This document shows, one piece after another, positions 16,421-25,927 of a stretch of DNA of 64,000 nucleotides. Both the position numbers and the translations under genes were made by a program. The stretch is taken from NCBI GenBank assembly GCA_045588915.1, contig JAZNFA010000009.1:1-64000 (forward strand). The letters run 5' to 3'. The stretch's first letter is position 1; the number at the start of each line of letters is the position of its first letter. The notes below the pieces were generated by a model. It made no database searches, was not told where the DNA came from, and worked only from the letters and a program-made list of their open reading frames with translations. The stretch is from RGIG8050 sp045588915 (GTDB taxonomy: Bacteria > Bacillota > Clostridia > Christensenellales > UBA1242).

Positions 16421-17997
16421 GTACGCTCCTGTATTTCTTTCATATCTAGTTTTTTGTAAAGAACACTAATGTCGCCTAGTGTTTTTGTTGCCAACCAGTT
16501 TTGAACTTTAGCTGTACCATTTGGAATGAAATATTTTAACATATTAGTTACAGCACGAATAACGACAACGCACTCGGCAATCGTTTGTGGGTCTAAGGTT
16601 TTCCACGGTGTATGGTCGCTGAACCATTTGTTACCAAAGGCAACCAGGCTCATTGCTGTGGCCAAAGCTTTACTGCAAGCACCTGCTTCAATTTGTTGGT
16701 TGAAGTCGAGTAGTGTTTTATCAATTTCTTGTGTGATGGTAGAATTTGGTTTCATTGCCGGAATTTTGCCGTCGAATTTATTTTTAATGAAGCTTAAGGT
16801 ACGATTTACTAGATTGCCGTAGTTATCGATTAGTTCGCCGTTAACGGTATAAACAAAATCTTCAAAAGAGAAGTTCGCATCTTTTTTGTCGTTAGTGTTA
16901 CGTAAAAAATAATAGCGAATCATATCGACATCAAAACTATCAATGAGTTGACGTGCACTAATGTAGTTACCTGTTGATTTGGAAATCTTTTTACCGTTCA
17001 TTGTTAAGTATTCACTGCTGATGATGTAGTCAGGTAAGTGCCATTGATGTTTGTTTTCAGCTAACAACAATCCTGGTAAAATCACGCTGTGGAATGGAAT
17101 ATTGTCTTTTGCGTGGACATAGTAGTGGCGTTTTGGTGCGTCATTATTATCTAATAAAAATTCTTGCCAGTCTGATTTAATTGTGTGGGTAGTGGAAAGG
17201 TAACCTAAAACATTTTCTGCCCAAATGTAAACACGTTTATCTTTGACATCGTTTAAGAGCTTTGTTGCGTTGGCTGGTAAAGGGACACCCCAAGTGATAT
17301 TACGTGTAATCGCACGGTCAATTAAACCTTCATTTAAATATTTGTTTGTCATACCAACGGCATTGTTTGTCCATTGTTTTTGTTTGTCTTGTAAGTTTTT
17401 TTGGATAACTTCTTGGAAGTTGCTTAAACATAAATAGATTTGTTCGGTGTTACGTAGTTCTGGGGTAGCACTACATAATTTACAATGTGGGTCTTGTAAA
17501 TCTTCTGGTTCTAGAATTTTACCACAGTGGTCACAAGAATCACCTTTAGCGTGTTTGCCGCAATGTGGACAAGTGCCTTCCACATAACGGTCGGGTAAAT
17601 ATTGTTGGCATTTAGTGCAGTATAACTGGGGAACAGTTTTCACAAATACGTTGTCAGTATCATATAAGTCAGCGTGAAAGTTTGCCGCAAAGTTTTGATG
17701 TGCTTCACTTAAAGTCGATGTGTATAAATCAAAAGAAAAGCCAAGATCGTTAAAATCACGTTGGTGGCTGGTATGGTATTTTTCGGCAATCTGTGTCGGT
17801 GTTAAGTTTTCGTTTTTTGCGCTAACCAAAATTGGTGTACCGAAACAGTCACTACCACTGACAAAACTAACGTTTGCACCGTGGTCACGGTAGTAACGAG
17901 CAATCACATCGGCAGGTAATGATGAAGCGATGTGTCCTAAGTGTAAATGACCATTTGCGTATGGCCAAGACAATCCAACTAAAACATTTAATCTCAT
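16414..17997 (-). CDS. metG: Methionyl-tRNA synthetase
   Basis: 527 residues. The HIGH-type motif is LSWPYANGHLHLGHIASSLP, a four-plus-four cysteine zinc region (CPHCGKHAKGDSCDHCGKIL ... CKLC) follows near 140-180, and the KMSKS motif is KKISKSTGNY. It charges initiator and elongator tRNA-Met. It ends after the anticodon-binding helices and lacks the C-terminal tRNA-binding (EMAP-like) domain that longer forms carry. TAACAT lies seven bases before ATG, so it is probably leaderless. hisS follows in the same operon. Confidence 0.93.
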   Translation of the reverse strand: MRLNVLVGLSWPYANGHLHLGHIASSLPADVIARYYRDHGANVSFVSGSDCFGTPILVSAKNENLTPTQIAEKYHTSHQRDFNDLGFSFDLYTSTLSEAHQNFAANFHADLYDTDNVFVKTVPQLYCTKCQQYLPDRYVEGTCPHCGKHAKGDSCDHCGKILEPEDLQDPHCKLCSATPELRNTEQIYLCLSNFQEVIQKNLQDKQKQWTNNAVGMTNKYLNEGLIDRAITRNITWGVPLPANATKLLNDVKDKRVYIWAENVLGYLSTTHTIKSDWQEFLLDNNDAPKRHYYVHAKDNIPFHSVILPGLLLAENKHQWHLPDYIISSEYLTMNGKKISKSTGNYISARQLIDSFDVDMIRYYFLRNTNDKKDANFSFEDFVYTVNGELIDNYGNLVNRTLSFIKNKFDGKIPAMKPNSTITQEIDKTLLDFNQQIEAGACSKALATAMSLVAFGNKWFSDHTPWKTLDPQTIAECVVVIRAVTNMLKYFIPNGTAKVQNWLATKTLGDISVLYKKLDMKEIQERTW

Positions 17998-18059
17998 TAA
18001 CTTGATGTTAACACATTTTTCCTTAAATCACAATTACAATCTTGAGGATTAGTGTTTTA

Positions 18060-18088
18060 TTGACAAAATTCGCGCAGGTTGCTAAAAT
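18060..18088 (+). promoter_or_regulatory. Promoter of the Gly/Ser/His-rich membrane protein gene
   Basis: TTGACA (18060-18065), exactly 17 bases, then TAAAAT (18083-18088). AGGAGG follows before the ATG at 18122, so this transcript has an ordinary leader. Confidence 0.7.
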
Positions 18089-18121
18089 TTTCTAGAAATA
18101 AAAATAGGAGGTAAATTAGTT

Positions 18122-19021
18122 ATGCCGAGTGGACGTAGTGGTGGAGGAAGCAGTCATTTCGGTGGCTCACGTAGTTTTGGAGGAAGCAGTCATTTTGGAC
18201 GTAGCTCTTTCGGTGGTAGTAGCCATTTTGGTGGTTCTCATCGTAGTAGTGGTAGTTCACGTGTGCATATGCCTTCAATGCGTTGGCGCCCACACACAAC
18301 CGTGATTTTTGGTCGTCCTGTTTATTTTGGTGCAGGTCGCGCGACAACTAGTTCTTTATTGTCTGTGTTAATTGTACTTGCAGTAATGGTAGCTGTGGTT
18401 TTAGGAATAAACTGGTATAATTGTGAAGAAGATTTAACCTTTATGCGCGAGAACTATAATCATTATCATGGTATGGCAGTTAGTGCTGAATTGGATGCAA
18501 ATTATCAAGTGCTTGCAACAGTAACCGGAATTGAGGAATGGAAAGATAGTGGCAAGTTTCGTGTTTTGTATGAATATGGTTTAATCGACGGTTATTCTTT
18601 TTATGTTTATGATGAAGCGATTGCATTACAATTAAAACGTGATGGTGTTACTTTGGCAATCGATGATAAAAAGACAATGATTTCGTTATTAACTGATTCA
18701 ATACCTTTGGATTATAAAGATACTACATTAGAAGATGATGCAGAATATGTTGATTGTGCTAAGACGCGTGATAGTTTACGTTTGGCAACAATTCTTGTTG
18801 CTGGTCTTGCAGGTGCAATGTTTGTGATTTCATTGATTGTGTCTTTAACGGCAAAGAAAGCAACACCAGAACAAATTGCAGCAACAGAAAAGGCAAAATT
18901 TGGACAAAGTGCAAAAACAGCCGAAACACCAAATGGTACATGGCGCTGTGTATATTGTGATACTTTGAATGATAGTACAAAAACTACTTGCGATGGTTGT
19001 GGGGCAGGTCGCCAAAAATAA
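18122..19021 (+). CDS. Membrane protein with GGSSHFGG repeats and C-terminal zinc ribbon
   Basis: 299 residues with AGGAGG ten bases before ATG. The first 50 residues are Gly/Ser/His/Phe repeats (GGSSHFGG, GGSRSFGG, GRSSFGGSSHFGG). A membrane helix at about 77-98, a 120-residue polar domain, a second helix near 225-243 and a cytoplasmic tail follow. The tail ends WRCVYCDTLNDSTKTTCDGC, a four-cysteine RanBP2-like zinc ribbon. I do not recognise a named family. The repeat could bind metal through histidines. Confidence 0.6.
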   Translation: MPSGRSGGGSSHFGGSRSFGGSSHFGRSSFGGSSHFGGSHRSSGSSRVHMPSMRWRPHTTVIFGRPVYFGAGRATTSSLLSVLIVLAVMVAVVLGINWYNCEEDLTFMRENYNHYHGMAVSAELDANYQVLATVTGIEEWKDSGKFRVLYEYGLIDGYSFYVYDEAIALQLKRDGVTLAIDDKKTMISLLTDSIPLDYKDTTLEDDAEYVDCAKTRDSLRLATILVAGLAGAMFVISLIVSLTAKKATPEQIAATEKAKFGQSAKTAETPNGTWRCVYCDTLNDSTKTTCDGCGAGRQK

Positions 19022-19058
19022 TTTGTTGAATTGCTAAATCTTTGTTAATATAAACATT

Positions 19059-19952
19059 ATGGCATTAAATATTGAAAAATGGTTAAAAGAAAACACTTGG
19101 GATTTGCAAGGTAAAGTTGTTGTGATGACCGGTGCTGCTGGTGGTTTGGGCAGTGTCTTATCACGTTATTTATTGCAATGCAATGCAAGTTTGATTATGT
19201 TAGAACGTGATGTTGAAAGAATGGAAAGTTTAAGTAAACAATTGCGTGAAGAATTTGCCAATGCTGAAATTGAAACAATTAAAATTGATTTAAATCATAT
19301 TCGTTCAATTAATGAAGTTGTCGCTAAATTGATTGATCGTCGTATTGATTACTTAATTTTGAACGCTGGTGTTTATGATGTTCCGTTGTCTAAAAGTGAG
19401 TTAGGTTATAATAATGTTTTCCATATTAACTTTATCGGTCAATATTATTTAACTAAACAATTATTACCTGCTTTGCAACGTACAAAGGGTAAAGTACTTC
19501 CGGTAAGTAGTATTTCGCTTGATTATGGTCGTTTGGATGAAAATGACATAGACTATACTACTCACGTAAAGAGTACAAAAGTTTACGGTAATTCAAAACG
19601 TTTCATTACATTTGCTATGTCAGAATTATTTAAAGATCGTGATGATGTACGTATGTCGATTGTTCATCCAGGTGTAACATTAACGCCGATGACAAATGCA
19701 AAAAATAAAGCATTTATCAATTTGACAATGAAAATGATTTTCCCAAAACCAGCAGTTGCTGCATTAAGTATTTTGGCAGGTGTTTTTAAAGATAGTGAAC
19801 ACGATGAATGGATTGGCCCAAAAATTAAAAATATTTGGGGTGAACCAAGTGTTAAAAAATTACCAGAATCAACAGCAGAGGAACGTGCAAAGATTTTCAA
19901 TCTTGCCGAAAATATCTACAAGTTAATAACAACTTCTGATACATTCAAATAA
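19059..19952 (+). CDS. Short-chain dehydrogenase/reductase family protein
   Basis: 297 residues. The Rossmann motif is VVVMTGAAGGLGSVLSRYLL near 20-39, then LNAGVYDVPL (NAG motif), a Ser in PVSSISLDYG and the catalytic pair in KVYGNSKRF (YxxxK-like: Y-G-N-S-K). The longer size and start resemble the WW-oxidoreductase/retinol dehydrogenase-like branch. Substrate unknown. AATATA six bases before ATG suggests a leaderless mRNA. Its terminator overlaps the 16S promoter. Confidence 0.85.
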   Translation: MALNIEKWLKENTWDLQGKVVVMTGAAGGLGSVLSRYLLQCNASLIMLERDVERMESLSKQLREEFANAEIETIKIDLNHIRSINEVVAKLIDRRIDYLILNAGVYDVPLSKSELGYNNVFHINFIGQYYLTKQLLPALQRTKGKVLPVSSISLDYGRLDENDIDYTTHVKSTKVYGNSKRFITFAMSELFKDRDDVRMSIVHPGVTLTPMTNAKNKAFINLTMKMIFPKPAVAALSILAGVFKDSEHDEWIGPKIKNIWGEPSVKKLPESTAEERAKIFNLAENIYKLITTSDTFK

Positions 19953-19983
19953 ACATAAATTAGTTAAAAAAAATATTGAAAAA

Positions 19984-20016
19984 ACCCTTGACAAGGGTTT
20001 TTTTGTATGTTAGATT
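19984..20016 (+). promoter_or_regulatory. 16S rRNA promoter whose -35 box lies in a terminator hairpin
   Basis: AACCCTT-GAC-AAGGGTT followed by a T run ends the SDR transcript. The same bases contain TTGACA (19988-19993), which is 17 bases from TAGATT (20011-20016), the likely rRNA promoter. The hairpin and the -35 element therefore overlap completely. Confidence 0.65.
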
Positions 20017-20050
20017 ATGGGTACTTGTTTGTGGAAGCAAGCAAGTCGTG

Positions 20051-20076
20051 TTCATTGAAAACTTAATACTTTGTAC
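20051..20076 (+). other. 5' arm of the 16S precursor processing stem
   Basis: AAACTTAATACTTTGTAC (20059-20076) is the exact reverse complement of 21760-21777 beyond the 3' end, and TTCATTG (20051-20057) pairs with 21783-21789 after a small bulge. Such a stem brings the ends of pre-16S together for RNase III-type cleavage. Confidence 0.85.
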
Positions 20077-20160
20077 ACATTTGTATAAGATTGTAGGTTT
20101 AATAAACACTATATCTTTGTCAATTTATGTCAGTCAAGAACTGAGTAATAAAATCAAATT

Positions 20161-21676
<1,516 letters not shown>

Positions 21677-21759
21677 TAAGAGTATTGCATGATAGGAATA
21701 TCGTGCCAGCACAATTAAAAGTCGAATACGCAATTGCGTAATGTGTATATTTAATCAAA

Positions 21760-21789
21760 GTACAAAGTATTAAGTTTCCGAACAATGAA
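21760..21789 (+). other. 3' arm of the 16S precursor processing stem
   Basis: GTACAAAGTATTAAGTTT (21760-21777) and CAATGAA (21783-21789) pair with 20059-20076 and 20051-20057. The arms enclose the 16S gene alone. Confidence 0.85.
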
Positions 21790-21794
21790 TATTG

Positions 21795-21829
21795 AAAAAA
21801 GACCGCCTTCGCATGACGGTCTTTTTTTT
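21795..21829 (+). terminator. Terminator of the solitary 16S unit
   Basis: AAAAAAGACCG / CGGTCTTTTTTTT with a GC-rich inner stem and a long T run. It directly follows the processing stem. Confidence 0.85.
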
Positions 21830-21929
21830 GTGTATTTTAATAAAAATGCAATTTGTTAAAATCAGTTGTGTTTTTATTATTTTTTGTATAAAATTTTATT
21901 GGGGAAATAGTAAAAAAGGATAAATTATT

Positions 21930-22787
21930 ATGAGTATAATTGACAAAGCTAAAGATTTACTTAAAAAGACTGCAAAAGAAATTAGTAATGCCGAAGATTT
22001 GCGTCGTAATCAAAACATTGAAGACGTTGTTGCTGCATTAGAAGATGCAAAAAAACATGGTAAAAATGTTTATTATTCATATGAAAGGAAATATCTTTAT
22101 TCAAATTGGAATAGGCGTGATGATGACGCTGAGACACTTACTTCTGATTTTAAGAATTTTTATTCGGTTGATGTAACATTAGATAGTGCTTATCAAACAA
22201 TTTATGGTTGTACAAAACAGGAATTCGATAAGCAGGTGGCTGAGTTAGCAACTAATGTATCAAGTGCATTACATGAAGATTGGCGTAAAACTCGTTTGAA
22301 TGAAGATGGTACTTTTGAACCACGTTGGAAAGCGATTAAAGATCAAGAGTTTATTACTTCCTTAAATTCAAATCAATTGCCAAGCAATATTCGTGTGGCA
22401 GACGGTAAGTATGAAATCGATATTGCAAATTCAACTTATAATCAATTAAGTCCAGATTGGCAATATGAAAACAAAGAAGCGGGTAAGGTTGCTTCGGAAT
22501 TGGTAATTCGTGGTCAAAGGCAATACGTATCAATTCATAACCAAGTGTGTTGGAATAGCTCTTATGGTGAGTATTTGGATAGAGAACAAGTTGGTAATAA
22601 AATTCACAATGAATGGTTGAAAAGAAATACTTGGGCGAAAGGTGGCGAATTGGATGTACCTTTCAAGGATTTACCACCGCATGAACAAGCTAAGGACATT
22701 GATCAATACAAAATAGCATATGCGATATTTGAAAAAATGCAACAAAAAGAACAAGCAATGCAAAATGATATGGGAATGGAAAGATAA
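21930..22787 (+). CDS. Hypothetical protein, paralogue of the gene at 22900
   Basis: 285 residues, soluble and charged, with AAAAGGA before ATG. The region AALEDAKKHGKNVYYSYERK, YLYS and the later VDVTLDSAYQTIYGCTKQEF match the downstream gene (AALDKARDRGENIYTTFLGV, KLYS, DVTIESVRQAQYGHS). The C-terminal half has Trp-rich helices and ends in a Gln/Met-rich stretch. I know no family for it. A terminator follows. Confidence 0.55.
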   Translation: MSIIDKAKDLLKKTAKEISNAEDLRRNQNIEDVVAALEDAKKHGKNVYYSYERKYLYSNWNRRDDDAETLTSDFKNFYSVDVTLDSAYQTIYGCTKQEFDKQVAELATNVSSALHEDWRKTRLNEDGTFEPRWKAIKDQEFITSLNSNQLPSNIRVADGKYEIDIANSTYNQLSPDWQYENKEAGKVASELVIRGQRQYVSIHNQVCWNSSYGEYLDREQVGNKIHNEWLKRNTWAKGGELDVPFKDLPPHEQAKDIDQYKIAYAIFEKMQQKEQAMQNDMGMER

Positions 22788-22801
22788 AGATAATAAAGTT
22801 A

Positions 22802-22833
22802 AAAGATCGTCTGTGAAGGCGGTCTTTTTTTTA
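22802..22833 (+). terminator. Terminator after the first paralogue
   Basis: A ten-pair stem AAAGATCGTC / GGCGGTCTTT with a TGTGAAG loop, followed by eight T. Confidence 0.75.
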
Positions 22834-22899
22834 TTTTGTTAGATTGATATTTTGTATTTGATGGTGTATACTTATACCAGAGAAAGGGTAAAGAGAATT

Positions 22900-23253
22900 A
22901 TGGTTGATTGTGATAAGGTTAAGATGAATAAGAAAAATGCAAAGTATGTTGAATTAGGTAGTCTTATTTCAAATGATGATATAAATAATTTGTTTAATTT
23001 GGTCTCATCTTCCAATGGACCTAATTCTTCAAGTGTTCTTTTTGCTGCTTTAGATAAGGCAAGAGATAGAGGTGAAAATATTTACACAACATTCTTGGGG
23101 GTAAAACTTTATTCAGCTGATGTAACAATTGAAAGTGTTCGCCAGGCTCAATATGGTCATTCTCAAATAAGCAGAAAAAAACGATTTTCTGAAAAAACTC
23201 AAAAAGAATGTTTAAAACAAGTATTACAGAATAGTGCAGAGATTAAAATGTAA
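22900..23253 (+). CDS. Hypothetical protein, shorter paralogue of the gene at 21930
   Basis: 117 residues from ATG 22900, with GAAAGGG upstream and TATACT about 30 bases before. The frame is open 16 codons further, but those lie in the promoter. It shares the AALxxAxxxGxNxY...LYSxDVTxxSxxQxxYG pattern with the preceding gene and lacks the C-terminal half. Function unknown. The two genes look like a tandem duplication with truncation. Confidence 0.5.
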   Translation: MVDCDKVKMNKKNAKYVELGSLISNDDINNLFNLVSSSNGPNSSSVLFAALDKARDRGENIYTTFLGVKLYSADVTIESVRQAQYGHSQISRKKRFSEKTQKECLKQVLQNSAEIKM

Positions 23254-23281
23254 TTTTCCTTTAAAAATTATAGTAAAGAAT

Positions 23282-23527
23282 TTAATGTGAATTTCGGCGA
23301 TGTGCTGTAATAATAGTAAAACTATACGCATGGATTGTGATAACGCAATTAGGTGTTGTTACGTAATAATTTTTACCATTTTTCGTAATGTCGGCTTGGT
23401 TTGATAAAATTTCTTGGCGGCACCAGTTAAGAATATTATCTGATTTCAATCCTAAATTTCTTTGAATACGGGTGATTCCTAGTTCTGTTGTGTGTATTTG
23501 GTTGAGATATTTTAGTAAATCATTCAT
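23282..23527 (-). CDS. DUF3781 family protein
   Basis: 81 residues. The order IHTTELGITRIQRNLGL, WCRQEI, KNGKNYYVTTPNCVITIHAY and FTIITAHR matches DUF3781 as I know it, a small soluble family of unknown function common in Clostridia and lactobacilli. It starts ten bases after the Rho-like gene and has AGGA before ATG, so the two form an operon. Confidence 0.7.
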   Translation of the reverse strand: MNDLLKYLNQIHTTELGITRIQRNLGLKSDNILNWCRQEILSNQADITKNGKNYYVTTPNCVITIHAYSFTIITAHRRNSH

Positions 23528-23537
23528 ACGATTAATC

Positions 23538-24410
23538 CTATTTAACTTCTAACACGGAATCCATAATTTGTGTGAGTCGGTCGCTGATTTGAATAAATTG
23601 TGGGGAAGTGCCTTTTTGATGCAAGCCGATGATAGTAAGTGATCCACCTGCTTGTAAGTGGTTGCTGGTACATAAAATATTTTCAAAATCCATTAAGGCT
23701 GCACTGGAATATAAATTGGGATCAATTAAACCAGCTTTTTGCATACAACCATTGAATGCTGTGAACATTTTGTCGACGGTATCAATAATGAGTACGACTT
23801 TCTTGCCGAGGTCGGCTTGTTGCTTTGCGTAAAAGAATGTTGATAAACAAGTCATCAATTTTTCTCGGCTACAATAACTTGGTTTAGTGAAGTATGTTGT
23901 TGGAACGGTAAAATTAGTTGGACGGCCGTCAAATGATAACAAAATCGGCATAACATCGTTTGGAAGGTCTGTTATGATTTGGGCAACTTTGGCAGCAATG
24001 TCTTGGTTGTCATTGACGGGTAATAAAACGGATGTACCTAAAGAAATGGAATGATTGAATGAATTAAAACTGTAGACCGGTTTACTGACAGGTGCTTCGT
24101 CATAATTGACGTGGTCGACCTTAATGATTTCAGTAACGATATAATTGTTATATTCTGAATTGTAATTTACCTTAGCGTGGATGCGATCACCCATTTTTAA
24201 TTTATAAAAAGCAATAAATTCAACGGTAATTAAATATGGTTTATGTTCATCAGTGATGAAAATACCGTTACCTTGGTTAAGTGTATGTACGTAACCAGTT
24301 AATGTTTTACTTGTATCGGACAGTGGTGCACTACGCACTTGACTGTAAGAAATCTCAAGTCTTTGGGTAAGGTCATCAAAGATGGAAGACATATGGAAAT
24401 GAATAGTCAT
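23538..24410 (-). CDS. Rho-like protein lacking the ATP-binding loop
   Basis: 290 residues. Residues 36-105 follow the Rho RNA-binding cold-shock fold (GNGIFITDEHKPYLITVEFI, LKMGDRIHAKV). Residues 122-262 then track the Rho ATPase: the Walker B strand KKVVLIIDTVDKMFTAFN matches the Rho segment with LLDSITRLARAYN, and HLQAGGSLTIIGL matches EEGGSLTIIA. Where Rho has PPKAGKT there is PVNDNQDI (131-138), and the catalytic DERP is DGRP (161-164). The protein ends where Rho has LDRKLA, lacking the last domain part. It should still fold and perhaps bind RNA or Rho, but not hydrolyse ATP. It is upstream of a DUF3781 gene. AATATT lies six bases before ATG. Confidence 0.75.
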   Translation of the reverse strand: MTIHFHMSSIFDDLTQRLEISYSQVRSAPLSDTSKTLTGYVHTLNQGNGIFITDEHKPYLITVEFIAFYKLKMGDRIHAKVNYNSEYNNYIVTEIIKVDHVNYDEAPVSKPVYSFNSFNHSISLGTSVLLPVNDNQDIAAKVAQIITDLPNDVMPILLSFDGRPTNFTVPTTYFTKPSYCSREKLMTCLSTFFYAKQQADLGKKVVLIIDTVDKMFTAFNGCMQKAGLIDPNLYSSAALMDFENILCTSNHLQAGGSLTIIGLHQKGTSPQFIQISDRLTQIMDSVLEVK

Positions 24411-24479
24411 ATATGCAATATTAAAGTGAAAATATAAGAGTTTGTCAAATTAAATAGTAGTAATACTGTCGAAAAAAAG

Positions 24480-24508
24480 TTGACACAAATGCTTTTCTAT
24501 TGCATAAT
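24480..24508 (+). promoter_or_regulatory. Promoter of tuf
   Basis: TTGACA (24480-24485), 17 bases, CATAAT (24503-24508). The leader holds AAAGGAG and then ATGTAA just before the real start, a two-codon frame in the same phase as tuf. Confidence 0.7.
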
Positions 24509-24545
24509 AATCACACTTGCTATAAAAAAGGAGAAAATGTAAAAA

Positions 24546-25751
24546 ATGGCAGAAAAAGAAAAATTTGATAGGAGCAAACCACACGTTAATATTGGTACAA
24601 TCGGCCACGTTGACCATGGTAAAACCACAACAACAGCTGCAATTTGTACTACTTTAGCATTGTCTGGTCAAGCTAAAGCACAAAAATATGAAGAAATTGA
24701 TGCTGCTCCAGAAGAAAAAGCACGCGGAATTACGATTAATACCGCACACGTAGAATATCAAACCGAGAAACGTCACTACGCACACGTTGACTGCCCCGGC
24801 CACGCTGACTACGTTAAAAATATGATTACCGGTGCTGCACAAATGGATGGTGCGATCTTGGTTGTTGCTGCAACTGATGGTCCTATGCCACAAACTCGTG
24901 AACACATCTTGTTGGCTCGTCAAGTTGGCGTTCCATACATCGTTGTTTTCATGAACAAATGCGACTTAGCAGATGATGCTGAATTGCAAGACTTAGTTGA
25001 AATGGAAATCCGTGACTTGTTAACACAAAACGGTTTCCCAGGCGACAGCGTTCCAGTTATTAAAGGTTCAGCTGCTAAAGCTTTGGCTGCTGCTCAAGCT
25101 GGTGATGCTTCTTCACCTGATTTGAACTGCATTAAAGAATTGATGAATGCAATCGACACTTATATTCCAGATCCAAAACGTGATGTTGATAAACCATTCT
25201 TAATGCCAGTTGAAGACGTATTCACAATTACTGGTCGTGGTACAGTTGCTACTGGTCGTGTTGAACGTGGTCAAGTTAAAATTGGTGACGTTGTTGAAAT
25301 CGTTGGTTTAGGTGCTAACAAATCTACTACCGTTACTGGTGTTGAAATGTTCCGTAAATCATTGGATTCAGCTATGGCTGGTGACAATGCTGGTTTATTG
25401 TTACGTGGTGTTGAACGTAAAGATATTGAACGTGGTCAAGTATTGGCTGCTCCAAAATCAATCACTCCACACACAGAATTCACAGCAGAAGTTTACGTAT
25501 TGAAAAAAGAAGAAGGCGGACGTCATACTCCATTCTTCAATGGTTATCGTGCTCAATTCTACATCCGTAGAACAGACGTTACTGGTGTTATTGAATTACC
25601 AAAGGGTGTTGAAATGGTTATGCCTGGTGACAACATCTCAATGACCGTTAAATTGATTTCTGAAGTTGCTATCGAAAAAGGTATGCGTTTCGCTATCCGT
25701 GAAGGAGGTCACACTGTTGCTTCAGGTGTTGTTGCTGACATCATCAAATAA
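24546..25751 (+). CDS. tuf: Elongation factor Tu
   Basis: 401 residues. The G1 motif GHVDHGKT (20-27), the switch I RGITINTAHVEYQT, G3 DCPGHADY, G4 NKCD and the domain 2 start FLMPVEDVFTITGRGTVATG are intact, and domain 3 ends with GGHTVASGVVADIIK. It delivers aminoacyl-tRNA to the ribosome. It is a single gene with its own promoter and terminator, not joined to fusA or rpsL as in many Bacillota. Codon use is visibly more biased (GGT, CGT, GTT) than in its neighbours, as expected for high expression. Confidence 0.98.
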   Translation: MAEKEKFDRSKPHVNIGTIGHVDHGKTTTTAAICTTLALSGQAKAQKYEEIDAAPEEKARGITINTAHVEYQTEKRHYAHVDCPGHADYVKNMITGAAQMDGAILVVAATDGPMPQTREHILLARQVGVPYIVVFMNKCDLADDAELQDLVEMEIRDLLTQNGFPGDSVPVIKGSAAKALAAAQAGDASSPDLNCIKELMNAIDTYIPDPKRDVDKPFLMPVEDVFTITGRGTVATGRVERGQVKIGDVVEIVGLGANKSTTVTGVEMFRKSLDSAMAGDNAGLLLRGVERKDIERGQVLAAPKSITPHTEFTAEVYVLKKEEGGRHTPFFNGYRAQFYIRRTDVTGVIELPKGVEMVMPGDNISMTVKLISEVAIEKGMRFAIREGGHTVASGVVADIIK

Positions 25752-25775
25752 TTGTTTTTCAATTATTGATTTTGA

Positions 25776-25807
25776 AAGAGTTAGGTTTATGCCTAACTCT
25801 TTTTTTT
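25776..25807 (+). terminator. Terminator of tuf
   Basis: AAGAGTTAGG-TTTAT-GCCTAACTCTTTTTTTT. A strong hairpin with a long T run. Confidence 0.85.
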
Positions 25808-25927
25808 GTGATAAAAACTGCAACAGATTAGGGTTATAAAAAGTTATTTTGAATGTTTTTTTGCTGAAATTTAGTAAATATCTAAAAAATTAGTGGCAGG
25901 GTGTAGGTTTTGTGATATCATATTTTT

